In this document: one piece after another, positions 41,633-52,103 of the stretch | Position numbering within the stretch: position 1 is the stretch's first letter | How the letters are laid out: each line of letters opens with the position of its first letter | DNA from: an uncultured Pseudomonadota bacterium | GTDB taxonomy: Bacteria; Pseudomonadota; Gammaproteobacteria; Steroidobacterales; Steroidobacteraceae | NCBI GenBank assembly: GCA_946479515.1 | Contig: CAMLGF010000003.1 | Span: forward strand, 90,338-154,337 | Length of the DNA stretch: 64,000 nucleotides | Reading direction: 5' to 3' | The notes under the pieces: generated by a model | What the model saw: only the letters and a program-made list of their open reading frames with translations | Told to the model about the DNA's origin: nothing | The model's database searches: none | Translations under genes and position numbers: made by a program

Positions 41633-42403
41633 GTGTTGAAACGTATCAGCATCTTCTCGTACGGCGTGCTGAGTTACGCCGTGTTCTTCGCGACCTTCCT
41701 GTACGCCGTGGGTTTCATCGGCAACTTCGCCACGCCCACCTCGCTGGATGGCGCGCCGCGACAGCCTTTCATCGCCAGCCTGCTCGTCGATCTCGGCTTG
41801 TTAGGCCTGTTCGCCGTCCAGCACAGCGTGATGGCGCGGCCCGCGTTCAAGCGCTGGTTCACGCGCGTTATTCCCGAGTCCGCGGAGCGCAGCACCTACG
41901 TGCTCGCCTCCTGCCTCGCGTTGATCGCAATGTTCGCGCTCTGGCAGCCGCTGGGCGGCGCGGTGTGGACGGTGGCCGATGCGGCGGCGCGCGGCGCTCT
42001 GTGGGGCGCGTTCGCGTTCGGCTGGGTGCTGGTGCTGGTGGCCACGTTCCTGATCAACCACTTCGACCTGTTCGGCCTGCGCCAGTTGTGGCTGCAGCTC
42101 ATCGGCCGCCCTTACACGCAGCTGCCATTCGGCACGCCGGCGTTCTATCGCGTGGTGCGCCATCCGCTGTACGTTGGCTGGCTGTTCGTGTTCTGGGCGA
42201 CGCCGGTGATGACGCTGTCGCACCTGCTGTTCGCGATCATGACCACGGGGTACATCCTGGTCGCGATCCAGTTCGAGGAACGCGACCTGATCGCGCATTT
42301 CGGCCTGACGTATCGCGAGTACAGGGAGCGCGTGCCGATGTTGATTCCCGGCCGGAAACGCCTGCCGGATCGCCGTCGCGCGACCCTGCGCGCGCGGTCT
42401 TGA
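41633..42403 (+). CDS. mddA: Methanethiol S-methyltransferase-like membrane protein (MddA/NnrU type)
   Basis: A 256-residue membrane protein with five or six helices. The start is a GTG at 41633 with CGGGAG upstream. FVATFLY-type helix 1 (AVFFATFLYAVGFIGNFATP), LFAVQHSVMARPAFKRWFTR and FYRVVRHPLYVGWLFVFWAT are the isoprenylcysteine-methyltransferase/NnrU-like motifs typical of MddA. MddA methylates methanethiol to dimethyl sulfide with SAM. Specificity versus other members of this fold cannot be proven here. Confidence 0.75.
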   Translation: MLKRISIFSYGVLSYAVFFATFLYAVGFIGNFATPTSLDGAPRQPFIASLLVDLGLLGLFAVQHSVMARPAFKRWFTRVIPESAERSTYVLASCLALIAMFALWQPLGGAVWTVADAAARGALWGAFAFGWVLVLVATFLINHFDLFGLRQLWLQLIGRPYTQLPFGTPAFYRVVRHPLYVGWLFVFWATPVMTLSHLLFAIMTTGYILVAIQFEERDLIAHFGLTYREYRERVPMLIPGRKRLPDRRRATLRARS

Positions 42404-42454
42404 TCGATCGGCGACGGGCGTGGCATGCCGGCCGCCGGCCGGCGTGTCATCCCA

Positions 42455-42484
42455 AATGAAAAGGCCGCTCGTGGGAGCGGCCTT
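42455..42484 (-). terminator. Terminator at the end of rpoD
   Basis: AAGGCCGCTC (42461-42470) pairs perfectly with GAGCGGCCTT (42475-42484) around a GTGG loop. On the minus strand it is followed by TTTTCATTT, so it terminates the rpsU-dnaG-rpoD transcript. It may also serve the convergent mddA-like gene. Confidence 0.85.
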
Positions 42485-42492
42485 CTCGTTCA

Positions 42493-44688
<2,196 letters not shown>

Positions 44689-44775
44689 GAGATTCCGTAC
44701 GCCTGAGCGTAAAGGGTTGACCACCGTGGGGGTGTCCACGTAGCGATCAAGGGTGGCTTGCGCGAAAGGGGGCGC

Positions 44776-44804
44776 ATTCTACGCAAGAGAGGCTGGCTTG
44801 ACAA
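44776..44804 (-). promoter_or_regulatory. Sigma-70 promoter for rpoD
   Basis: On the minus strand, -35 TTGTCA (44799-44804) and -10 TAGAAT (44776-44781) are separated by 17 bases. Both match the consensus at five of six positions. The site is 88 bases upstream of the rpoD start, in the dnaG-rpoD gap, so rpoD can be expressed apart from dnaG. Confidence 0.8.
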
Positions 44805-44939
44805 AGCGAAAACCACCAGCCGCTCAACGACTTCCGAACAACTCTGACTCACCGGACAACGCAAAATTCGGGCCAAAAGGGTCGATCGGCGACTTTTTTC
44901 TCGACGGGCGGTGGTGCCGTGGGGCTGCACCTGAGGGTT

Positions 44940-46757
44940 CTAGCTGCCTCTGCTCTTGGCACGGTGAATCGTGACATTCAGCTCCTTGAGCTCGGCGCGT
45001 TCGTCGTCGCTCAGGTCGCCCTTGCTCACGAGCTCATCGAGCCGGCGCAAGGCAGGTTCCAGCGAGAGCTTTTCCAGCGCGGCGGTCAGTTCCAGGGCCG
45101 CGGAGGCGTCGTCGTGGCCGGGTAACTCTTCGGCGGCCAGGGCCTGCATGCGCGCCACTTCCGGGCGCTCGCGCCAGCGCTCCAGGAGCTGGGCAGTGTG
45201 CGCGGCCGGTTCGGTCTGGAGCTGATCGATGAGCTCGAACAGGAAACGCGATCCGGCGTCGTCGTTCATCTCGAGGCGGGTGAGCTCGGCTCCGCTCACC
45301 CGCGCCGCAATGGCGGGGAAGTGCACCAGCAGTTTCACGGCCTTGGTGATCAAACCCTTGCCGCCGCCGCCGTCCCTCGCACGGCGCGCGGGGCGCCGCG
45401 GCGATGTATCCGACAGCGCAGCTGCCAGGTGATTGCCTCGACTGTCAGTGACTTCGTTGAACCATATTTGGTTCAATCTCGCGGATGAAAGCTTGATCGA
45501 CTCCGCCAAGCGGTCAATCAGCAGGTCTCGGTACACACCCGGTGCTACCTTGGCGACCAGCGGCCGTGCCAGTTCGGCCAACTGCGCGCGGCCATCCGCA
45601 TGAGAGAGGTCCGCCTGCTCGGCCAGCGCGTGGATCAGGTATTCGGACAGCGGCAGTGCGCCATCCAGCCGTTTCTCGAAGTTCTCGCGTCCTTCCTGGC
45701 CCACGAGCGAATCCGGGTCGTGGCCTTCGGGTAGGAACAGGAAACGGATCTGCCGTCCTTCGCGCGCCTCGGGCAGGGCGTTGTTCAAGGCCCGCCAGGC
45801 GGCGGCGCGGCCTGCCTTGTCGCCGTCGAAGCAGAAGATCACTTCACTGACCAGCTTGAAGATGCGGCGCAAATGTTCGGGGGTGGTGGCCGTGCCCAGC
45901 GTGGCCACCGCGTAGCTGACGCCTGCCTGGTGCAGTCGCGCCACGTCCATGTAGCCCTCGACCACCATCAGGCGTCGCAGGGTCGCGCGCGACTGGCGCA
46001 CCTCGTACAGGCCATAGAGTTCGCGTCCCTTGTGGAACAGCAGCGTCTCGGGGGAATTGAGGTACTTGGGTTCGCCCTGCTCGATGATGCGACCGCCGAA
46101 TGCCAGCACCCGGCCGCGAGAATCGCGGATCGGGAACATGAGCCGGTCGCGGAACCGGTCGTAATACCGATCGAGCGTGCGCGAATCGGTGCGCTCCCGT
46201 TCGATGACCAGCCCGCAGTCGAGCAGCACCTTCCGGTCCGCCTCCGTCGCACCGAATCGCTTCAGCAACTCGTTCCAGGAGTTGGGCGCGAAACCGATCA
46301 TGAACTTCTCGAGCGTCTCGCGCGTGAGGCCGCGTTTGCGCGCGTATTCTCGGGCGCGTGCGTCGGCCGGCAGTGCGCCGGCGAAGAATTTCGCCGCCTT
46401 CAGATTCATGTCGTAGAGCGGCTGGGTGCTGCCGGAATTGTCGGGCTGGGTCGAGGCTTCGCGCGGCACGTCGAGGCCCAGGCGGCCGGCGAGCTCTTCG
46501 ATCGCCTCCGGAAACGACAGCTTGTCGTACTCCATGAGGAAGCCCAGCGCCGTACCGTGCGCGCCGCAGCCGAAGCAGTGATAGAACTGCTTCTGCGGGC
46601 TGACCCAGAACGACGGCGTCTTCTCGTTGTGGAACGGGCAGCAGGCGCGGTACTCGCGGCCGGCCTTCTTCAGCTCGACGCGCGAGCCGATGAGCTCGAC
46701 GATGTCCGCGCGAGCGGTCAGTTCGTCGATGAAGCCCTGGGGAATGCGGCCGGCCAT
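44940..46757 (-). CDS. dnaG: DNA primase
   Basis: A 605-residue primase that lays RNA primers at replication forks. The CHC2 zinc ribbon ligands are C40, H43, C61 and C64 in ACCPFHNEKTPSFWVSPQK and FYHCFGCGAHG. The Toprim core includes LMVVEGYMDV and EVIFCFDGDKAGR, the metal-binding acidic residues. The C-terminal helicase-binding domain is present (ERPEVARMQALAAEELPGHD). It lies in the gammaproteobacterial order rpsU-yqeY-dnaG-rpoD. Confidence 0.96.
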   Translation of the reverse strand: MAGRIPQGFIDELTARADIVELIGSRVELKKAGREYRACCPFHNEKTPSFWVSPQKQFYHCFGCGAHGTALGFLMEYDKLSFPEAIEELAGRLGLDVPREASTQPDNSGSTQPLYDMNLKAAKFFAGALPADARAREYARKRGLTRETLEKFMIGFAPNSWNELLKRFGATEADRKVLLDCGLVIERERTDSRTLDRYYDRFRDRLMFPIRDSRGRVLAFGGRIIEQGEPKYLNSPETLLFHKGRELYGLYEVRQSRATLRRLMVVEGYMDVARLHQAGVSYAVATLGTATTPEHLRRIFKLVSEVIFCFDGDKAGRAAAWRALNNALPEAREGRQIRFLFLPEGHDPDSLVGQEGRENFEKRLDGALPLSEYLIHALAEQADLSHADGRAQLAELARPLVAKVAPGVYRDLLIDRLAESIKLSSARLNQIWFNEVTDSRGNHLAAALSDTSPRRPARRARDGGGGKGLITKAVKLLVHFPAIAARVSGAELTRLEMNDDAGSRFLFELIDQLQTEPAAHTAQLLERWRERPEVARMQALAAEELPGHDDASAALELTAALEKLSLEPALRRLDELVSKGDLSDDERAELKELNVTIHRAKSRGS

Positions 46758-46889
46758 CGATGAAGTCTAGCGGCTGAAGGCGGCGGTGGGTTTCACGGCG
46801 GTCATCGGCTCGGGCGAACCCGCACTGCGGATTGCGCGCGGAAGTTCAGGGCGAGCGCGGCGTCCGCACGGCCACCTGCCAGACGGCGA

Positions 46890-47084
46890 TCACCGCAGGA
46901 TCGCCAGCGCCACCAGGAGGCACAAGGCCAGCGCCCCGAGCGCTCCGCCGATGACCAGCGGCAGGCGATGGCGCGGAAAGTGGCCGAGCTCGCGACGCTC
47001 CACCTCGATCTTGCGGGAGATGGAAATGCAGACCAGTGCGATCAGGATGAGCGCGCCGGCGGTGGCAATGCCCCTGCCACCCAT
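46890..47084 (-). CDS. Small two-helix membrane protein
   Basis: A 64-residue protein with two hydrophobic helices (GIATAGALILIALVCISI and LVIGGALGALALCLLVALAI) joined by a basic loop (SRKIEVERRELGHFPRHRLP). It sits between yqeY and dnaG on the same strand. I do not recognise a family. The regular helix-loop-helix layout and position in the operon favour a real gene. Confidence 0.55.
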   Translation of the reverse strand: MGGRGIATAGALILIALVCISISRKIEVERRELGHFPRHRLPLVIGGALGALALCLLVALAILR

Positions 47085-47093
47085 ACTGGCGGA

Positions 47094-47540
47094 TCAGCCG
47101 CCTAACTTGGCTTTGATGCGGGCGCCCACGGCGCCCATGTCGGCCTTGCCGGCGGCCTTGCTCTTGACGATGCCCATGACCTTGCCCATGTCCTTGATGG
47201 ACGACGCGCCGGTGGCGGCAATGGCTTCGGCGATCAGCGCGTCGATCTCGCCTTCGGAGAGCTGCGCCGGCAGATAGGCCTGCAGCACGGCGATCTCGGC
47301 GCTTTCCTTGGCGACCAGCTCCGGGCGGGCGCCCTTCTCGTACGCGACGATGGATTCCTTGCGCTGCTTGATCATCTTCTCGAGCACGGAAGTGACCTGG
47401 GCGTCATCGAGCTGGATGCGCTCGTCGACTTCACGCTGCTTGATCGCGGCCTGCAGCATGCGAATGACCGCGAGGCGATCCTTCTCACCGGATCGCATCG
47501 CGGTCTTCATGTCTTCGGTGATGCGCTCTTTGAGCGTCAT
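47094..47540 (-). CDS. yqeY: GatB/YqeY domain protein
   Basis: A 148-residue helical protein. MTLKERITEDMKTAMRSGEK and AYLPAQLSEGEIDALIAEAI are characteristic of YqeY, which resembles the tRNA-interacting tail domain of the GatB amidotransferase subunit. It may bind tRNA or assist amidation; its role is not established. It lies 13 bases after rpsU in the operon. Confidence 0.92.
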   Translation of the reverse strand: MTLKERITEDMKTAMRSGEKDRLAVIRMLQAAIKQREVDERIQLDDAQVTSVLEKMIKQRKESIVAYEKGARPELVAKESAEIAVLQAYLPAQLSEGEIDALIAEAIAATGASSIKDMGKVMGIVKSKAAGKADMGAVGARIKAKLGG

Positions 47541-47553
47541 CGGCGCGGCCGTC

Positions 47554-47772
47554 TCAGCTCGCGCGCGGGCGGGCCGAGTAATCGCGCGGGCTGTTGCGCT
47601 TGAGGTGCCGCTTCACGGCGGCGGCCTTCTTGCGCTTACGCTCCTGGGTGGGCTTCTCATAGAATTCGCGGCGCCGGAGCTCCGTCAACACGCCCGCTTT
47701 TTCACACGCGCGCTTGAAACGGCGCAGAGCGGCATCGAAATACTCGTTTTCACGTACGCGAACGCTCGGCAT
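47554..47772 (-). CDS. rpsU: 30S ribosomal protein S21
   Basis: A 72-residue basic ribosomal protein. The ATG at 47772 gives [20 protein letters not shown], the conserved start of bS21; the body [20 protein letters not shown] is also diagnostic. It helps the 30S subunit select translation start sites. It is first in the macromolecular-synthesis operon and is divergent from tsaD. Confidence 0.96.
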   Translation of the reverse strand: MPSVRVRENEYFDAALRRFKRACEKAGVLTELRRREFYEKPTQERKRKKAAAVKRHLKRNSPRDYSARPRAS

Positions 47773-47835
47773 CGAAACCTCAACCCTTTGATCTGTCTGG
47801 AGTTTTGCCACGACCTGCTGGGAGCAGGGGTGGCG

Positions 47836-47864
47836 ATTCTATAGACGACGAAACCATAAATCAA
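47836..47864 (-). promoter_or_regulatory. Promoter for rpsU operon
   Basis: On the minus strand, -35 TTGATT (47859-47864) and -10 TAGAAT (47836-47841) are 17 bases apart. The site lies 64 bases upstream of the rpsU start in the gap shared with tsaD. Confidence 0.7.
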
Positions 47865-47898
47865 AGCCAAATGGCCACGCTTCGCACGCTCTGAGTAC

Positions 47899-48939
47899 AT
47901 GCGCATCCTCGCCATCGAATCCTCCTGTGATGAGTCCGCGGTCGCCGTGCTGGATGAGGCCGGCGGCCTGTTGGCCCATGAGATCCACAGCCAGGTCGAC
48001 CTGCACCGCGTCTACGGCGGCGTGGTGCCCGAACTGGCTTCGCGCGATCACGTGCGCCGGCTGTTGCCCCTGGTGAAGTCGGCGCTGGCGGTGGCACGGT
48101 GCGGCCCGGCGGAACTCGACGCGGTGGCCTACACGGCCGGCCCCGGGCTCATCGGCGCCTTGCTGACCGGCGCCGCCCTGGGCCGATCATTGGCCTTTGC
48201 CTGGAAGATCCCGGCGGTGGCCGTGCACCATCTCGAAGGACATCTGTTGGCGCCGGTGCTCGAAGACGAGCCGCCGCCGTTTCCGCATCTGGCGCTGCTG
48301 GTGTCGGGTGGGCACACCATGCTGATCGACGTGCAGGGACCGGGGCGCTATGCATTGCTCGGCGAGACCCGCGATGACGCGGCTGGCGAAGCCTTCGACA
48401 AGTCCGCCAAGTTGTTAGGCCTGCCGTACCCGGGCGGGCCGGAGCTCGCGAAACTCGCCGGCGCCGGCCGGGCGGGACGGTTTTCCTTCCCGCGCCCCAT
48501 GCTCGATCGCGCCGGACTCGAGTTCAGCTTCTCGGGTCTCAAGACCGCGGCGGCGCTGGCGGTGAAGCAGCAGTCGGCCGGGGGCGGCCTGGACCCGGCG
48601 ACGCGCGCCGACATCGCCGCAGGGGTTCAGGAAGCCATCGTCGAAACGCTGGTGGCGAAGACCTTGCGGGCGCTCGACGCGACCGGCCACGACTCGCTGG
48701 TGGTGGCCGGCGGCGTGGGCGCGAACCGGCTGCTGCGCGATCGACTCACACACGCGTGCGGTCGACACGGCGCGCGCGTCTACTACCCGCGGATCGAGTT
48801 TTGCACCGACAATGCCGCCATGATCGCGGTGGCGGGCATGGCGAGGCTCAAGGCGGGGCAGATCGAAACCACGGCCATTCGCGCGCGCGCCACCTGGAGC
48901 CTGTCCGAGCTGGGACCGCTCTCTCCCTCCACACACTAG
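47899..48939 (+). CDS. tsaD: tRNA N6-threonylcarbamoyladenosine transferase, TsaD
   Basis: A 346-residue enzyme of the Kae1/Qri7 family that attaches threonylcarbamoyl to A37 of ANN-decoding tRNAs. [20 protein letters not shown] is the ASKHA phosphate-binding start, and the metal-binding histidines are in [22 protein letters not shown] is the second nucleotide motif. It is divergent from rpsU, the standard gammaproteobacterial arrangement, and is followed by folB after 10 bases. Confidence 0.96.
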   Translation: MRILAIESSCDESAVAVLDEAGGLLAHEIHSQVDLHRVYGGVVPELASRDHVRRLLPLVKSALAVARCGPAELDAVAYTAGPGLIGALLTGAALGRSLAFAWKIPAVAVHHLEGHLLAPVLEDEPPPFPHLALLVSGGHTMLIDVQGPGRYALLGETRDDAAGEAFDKSAKLLGLPYPGGPELAKLAGAGRAGRFSFPRPMLDRAGLEFSFSGLKTAAALAVKQQSAGGGLDPATRADIAAGVQEAIVETLVAKTLRALDATGHDSLVVAGGVGANRLLRDRLTHACGRHGARVYYPRIEFCTDNAAMIAVAGMARLKAGQIETTAIRARATWSLSELGPLSPSTH

Positions 48940-48949
48940 ATTTCGCCAC

Positions 48950-49381
48950 ATGAGCAAAGTGACCAGCGGACCCAAGACCCACACCCTGCCGAGCTCCGCA
49001 TCGACTCCCGACAAAGGCGACCGCATCTTCCTGCACGGCCTCGCCGTCGAATGCATCATTGGCTTCATCGAGTGGGAACGGCGCGTCAAGCAGACCGTGG
49101 TGCTGGACGTGGAGATGCCGGTCGACTGCGCGCGCGCCGCGCAGAGCGATGAAGTCGCCGACACGCTCGACTACAAGAAAGTCGCCAAGCGCATCATCGC
49201 CTTCGTCGAGGCGTCGGAGTTCAAGCTGGTGGAGACGCTGGCACATCGCACCGCCCTGTTGATCCTCGAGGAGTTCGGCATCGAATGGGTGCGGCTGTCG
49301 ATCAACAAGCCGGGCGCGATCCGTCACAGCAAGGACGTCGGCGTGGCGGTGATGCGCACGCGCGCGCATCTGTCCGCGTGA
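48950..49381 (+). CDS. folB: Dihydroneopterin aldolase
   Basis: A 143-residue enzyme of folate synthesis converting dihydroneopterin to hydroxymethyl-dihydropterin and glycolaldehyde. DRIFLHGLAVECIIGFIEWE is the FolB first strand and helix, and KVAKRIIAFVEASEFKLVET includes the catalytic Glu region. There is an extra N-terminal tail of about 23 residues (SKVTSGPKTHTLPSSASTPD). It lies between tsaD and folK in one operon. Confidence 0.93.
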   Translation: MSKVTSGPKTHTLPSSASTPDKGDRIFLHGLAVECIIGFIEWERRVKQTVVLDVEMPVDCARAAQSDEVADTLDYKKVAKRIIAFVEASEFKLVETLAHRTALLILEEFGIEWVRLSINKPGAIRHSKDVGVAVMRTRAHLSA

Positions 49382-49397
49382 ACGCCGCGGCCGCGCA

Positions 49398-49910
49398 ATG
49401 ACCCTCCTCAAGCCCGGACATGTGCGCGTGTACGTCGCCGCCGGCAGCAACCTCGAGCCGCAGAAGCATCTGTCGCGCGCCTGCGCCGACATCCGCCATT
49501 CGTGGCCGGATGCCGTCTTTTCGCGCGCATATCGTAATGTCGCCGTGGGCTTCGACGGCCCGGACTTCATCAATCTGGTGGTGGGCTTCACCACCGCGCA
49601 GCCGCCGGATGCGGTCATCGCGAAACTGCGCGCCATCGAGACGCAATGCGGCCGGCCGCGCTACGCGCCGAAGTGGGCGTCACGCACGATGGATCTGGAC
49701 GTGCTGCTGTACGGCGATCGCGTGGAGAAGACCACCGAGTACACGCTGCCGCGCCCCGATCTGCTGAAACGGCCCTACATGCTCGGGCCGATGGCAGAGA
49801 TCGCGCCCGAGGTCGTGCATCCCACGGCCGGCAAGACCATCGCCCAGCTCTGGAAGGAATTCGATCGCGACGGGCACGAAATGAACGAAGTGCCGCTGAC
49901 CTGCCCTTGA
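49398..49910 (+). CDS. folK: 2-amino-4-hydroxy-6-hydroxymethyldihydropteridine pyrophosphokinase
   Basis: A 170-residue HPPK that transfers pyrophosphate from ATP to hydroxymethyl-dihydropterin. VYVAAGSNLEPQKHLSRACA is the FolK start, and KWASRTMDLDVLLYGDRVEK contains the metal-binding D-x-D and the R-TMDLD motif. It follows folB by 16 bases and carries the product of FolB one step on. Confidence 0.94.
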   Translation: MTLLKPGHVRVYVAAGSNLEPQKHLSRACADIRHSWPDAVFSRAYRNVAVGFDGPDFINLVVGFTTAQPPDAVIAKLRAIETQCGRPRYAPKWASRTMDLDVLLYGDRVEKTTEYTLPRPDLLKRPYMLGPMAEIAPEVVHPTAGKTIAQLWKEFDRDGHEMNEVPLTCP

Positions 49911-49959
49911 GCTGCCAACGATGCGCGCCCGAGGCGCGATGACCGATGCGCGCCCGGGG

Positions 49960-50715
49960 CTACCAGGCGACGCTGCGGCCGCCATCCACCGCGAGCACCT
50001 GCCCGGTGATGAACGGCGCGGAGGCGGCGAAGAACAATGCCGTGCGCGCGATGTCCTCCGGCTCGCCCATGCGCTTGAGCACGGTGCGCTCGACGATCTT
50101 GGCGCGCTTGGCCGCGTCGCCGCCGTGTTCGGGCCAGAGCACCGGTCCGGGTGAAATGCCGTTGACGCGAATCTGCGGCCCCAGCTCCCGCGCCAGCGAG
50201 CGCGTGACCATGTGCAGGCCGGCCTTGGCCGCGCAATACACCGTGTAGTTGCGCAGCGGCCGCAGTGCGTGAATGTCCACGATATTGAGGATGAGCCCCT
50301 GCGACTCGCGCAGCGCCGGCGCGGCCGCCTGCGACAGGAACAGCGGTGCCTTGAAGTTGGTGCCGACCAGGTCATCGAAGGCCGCGGGCGTGATCTGGCC
50401 GACCGGCGTCTCGTAGAACGTGGATGCGTTGTTCACCAGCACGTCGAGCCCGCCGAAGGTGCGCAGGGTGAATTCGATCAGGGCGGATGGCTGCGCATCT
50501 TCGAGCAAATTGCCCTGGAACAGGGCCGCGGAGTTCGGCCGCGCGTCGTTCAGCGCGGCGGCGAGCGCCTCGGCGTCGGTGCGGGAGCTGCGAAAATGGA
50601 TCACGAGCTTGGCGCCCGCGTGATGCAGCTTGCGCGCGATGGCCGCGCCGACGCGGCGCGCACCGCCCGTGATGAGCACGGTCTTGCCCGTTAGACTCCG
50701 GTCCTCGTCCCGCAT
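49960..50715 (-). CDS. folM: Pteridine reductase-type SDR (FolM-like)
   Basis: A 251-residue short-chain dehydrogenase from ATG 50715. TVLITGGARRVGAAIARKLH has the TGxxRRxG cofactor motif of pteridine reductases; FRSSR after beta2 marks NADPH preference. VNNASTFYETPVG and YTVYCAAKAGLHMVTRSLAR complete the NNAS and YxxxK (tyrosine and lysine) active site. FolM reduces dihydropterins or dihydrofolate, consistent with the adjacent folB-folK genes, with which it is convergent. The start is only 12 bases from the divergent midA start. Confidence 0.88.
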   Translation of the reverse strand: MRDEDRSLTGKTVLITGGARRVGAAIARKLHHAGAKLVIHFRSSRTDAEALAAALNDARPNSAALFQGNLLEDAQPSALIEFTLRTFGGLDVLVNNASTFYETPVGQITPAAFDDLVGTNFKAPLFLSQAAAPALRESQGLILNIVDIHALRPLRNYTVYCAAKAGLHMVTRSLARELGPQIRVNGISPGPVLWPEHGGDAAKRAKIVERTVLKRMGEPEDIARTALFFAASAPFITGQVLAVDGGRSVAW

Positions 50716-50727
50716 GCACTGCACTCT

Positions 50728-51930
50728 ATGACTTCTCCCGCGTCCGTCACAACCCTGCCGCCGCTCGCTGTCGACGAACGCGCGCACTCGCAGCGGGTCG
50801 CAGAGCACCTGCGCGCGTTCATCAATTCCCACGGGGGCGTCATCGGTTTCGACGCATGGATGCGCCTGGCCTTGTACGCGCCCGGCCTGGGCTATTACAG
50901 CGCGGGCGCCACCAAATTCGGCGCCGCCGGCGATTTCGTGACCGCGCCGGAGATTTCGAGCCTGTTTTCCCGCTGCGTGGCGCGCCAGGCCGCCGACGTG
51001 CTGCGCGCGACGGGCGGCGACGTTCTCGAACTGGGCGCGGGTTCGGGCCGGCTGGCCGCCGACCTGCTGCTCGAGCTGCGCGAGCTGGACACGCTGCCGG
51101 ACCATTACTACATACTCGAAGTCAGCGCCGACCTCGCGGCGCGCCAGCGCGCCCGATTGGCGGAGCTGCCGCCGGAGCTCGCGCGCCGGGTGCAGTGGTT
51201 AGACCGCTGGCCGGAGCGGCCGATGACCGGCGTCGCGCTGGCCAACGAAGTGCTGGACGCCATGCCGGTGGAGCGCTTCGTGCTGCGCGGCGAACCCGGT
51301 GCGCAGCAAATGCGGGCGCTGGGCGTGGCCGTGGCGGGCGGAGGCTTCGCGTGGCGCGAAACCGAGCCGAGCCCGGAGCTCCGCCATGCGGTGGCGGAAA
51401 TCCTGGAGACCGTGCCCGAGCCCTTGCCGGACGGCTATGTCTCCGAAGTATGCCTGTCATTCCAGCCGTGGATGGCGGGCCTTGCCACGCAGCTGGCGAG
51501 CGGCGTGGCCCTGCTCATCGACTATGGACTGCCGCGCGCGCAGCTCTATCATCCGCAGCGAGTCGACGGGACGCTGCGCTGCCATTTCCGGCATCGCGCG
51601 CATGACGACCCGTTCGTCCACGTCGGCTTGCAGGACATCACCGCCTGGGTGGATTTCACGCGTGTGGCGGGGGCCGCCGATCGCGCGGGCCTGGACGTGC
51701 TGGGCTTCGCCACGCAGGCGGCGTTCCTGATCGGCTGCGGCATGGAGTCACTGCTCGCGACCGAGCTGCAGCTGGCCGCTTCAGATCCGCGACGGCAGGC
51801 GCAGATCGCCGGCGAGGCCCGCCAGCTCCTGCTGCCCGGGGAGATGGGCGAGATCTTCAAGGTGCTCGCGGTGGGCAAGAGATACGACGAGCCGCTGGCG
51901 GGGTTCAGTACCCAGGCCCTCTCGTTGTAA
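50728..51930 (+). CDS. MidA/NDUFAF7-family SAM-dependent methyltransferase
   Basis: A 400-residue protein. APGLGYYSAGATKFGAAGDF and TAPEISSLFSRCVARQ are signatures of the NDUFAF7/MidA family, and VLELGAGSGRLAADLLLEL is the SAM-binding motif I. The eukaryotic relative dimethylates an arginine of complex I subunit NDUFS2; in bacteria the substrate is generally not known. It is divergent from folM with start codons 12 bases apart. Confidence 0.9.
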   Translation: MTSPASVTTLPPLAVDERAHSQRVAEHLRAFINSHGGVIGFDAWMRLALYAPGLGYYSAGATKFGAAGDFVTAPEISSLFSRCVARQAADVLRATGGDVLELGAGSGRLAADLLLELRELDTLPDHYYILEVSADLAARQRARLAELPPELARRVQWLDRWPERPMTGVALANEVLDAMPVERFVLRGEPGAQQMRALGVAVAGGGFAWRETEPSPELRHAVAEILETVPEPLPDGYVSEVCLSFQPWMAGLATQLASGVALLIDYGLPRAQLYHPQRVDGTLRCHFRHRAHDDPFVHVGLQDITAWVDFTRVAGAADRAGLDVLGFATQAAFLIGCGMESLLATELQLAASDPRRQAQIAGEARQLLLPGEMGEIFKVLAVGKRYDEPLAGFSTQALSL

Positions 51931-52103
51931 CGGCATGCACGGCGCGCGGTTAGGGAGGTCCGCCACTTCGTCAACGGATTCGGCCACCTGGTCAAACAAC
52001 CTTATCGCCCGGCGCCGTTCATGCGCTATCACGGCGCCATGAGCCCGGGCGGCACGCGAGCACGCATGCGGCGACCCGCGCCGTCGAGGGTTAAGCTGCC
52101 GAC

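Noticed and set aside
51931..52103. Possible small gene between midA and the histidine kinase
   Set aside because: No start with a ribosome-binding site or meaningful translated product was found in the 173 bases.
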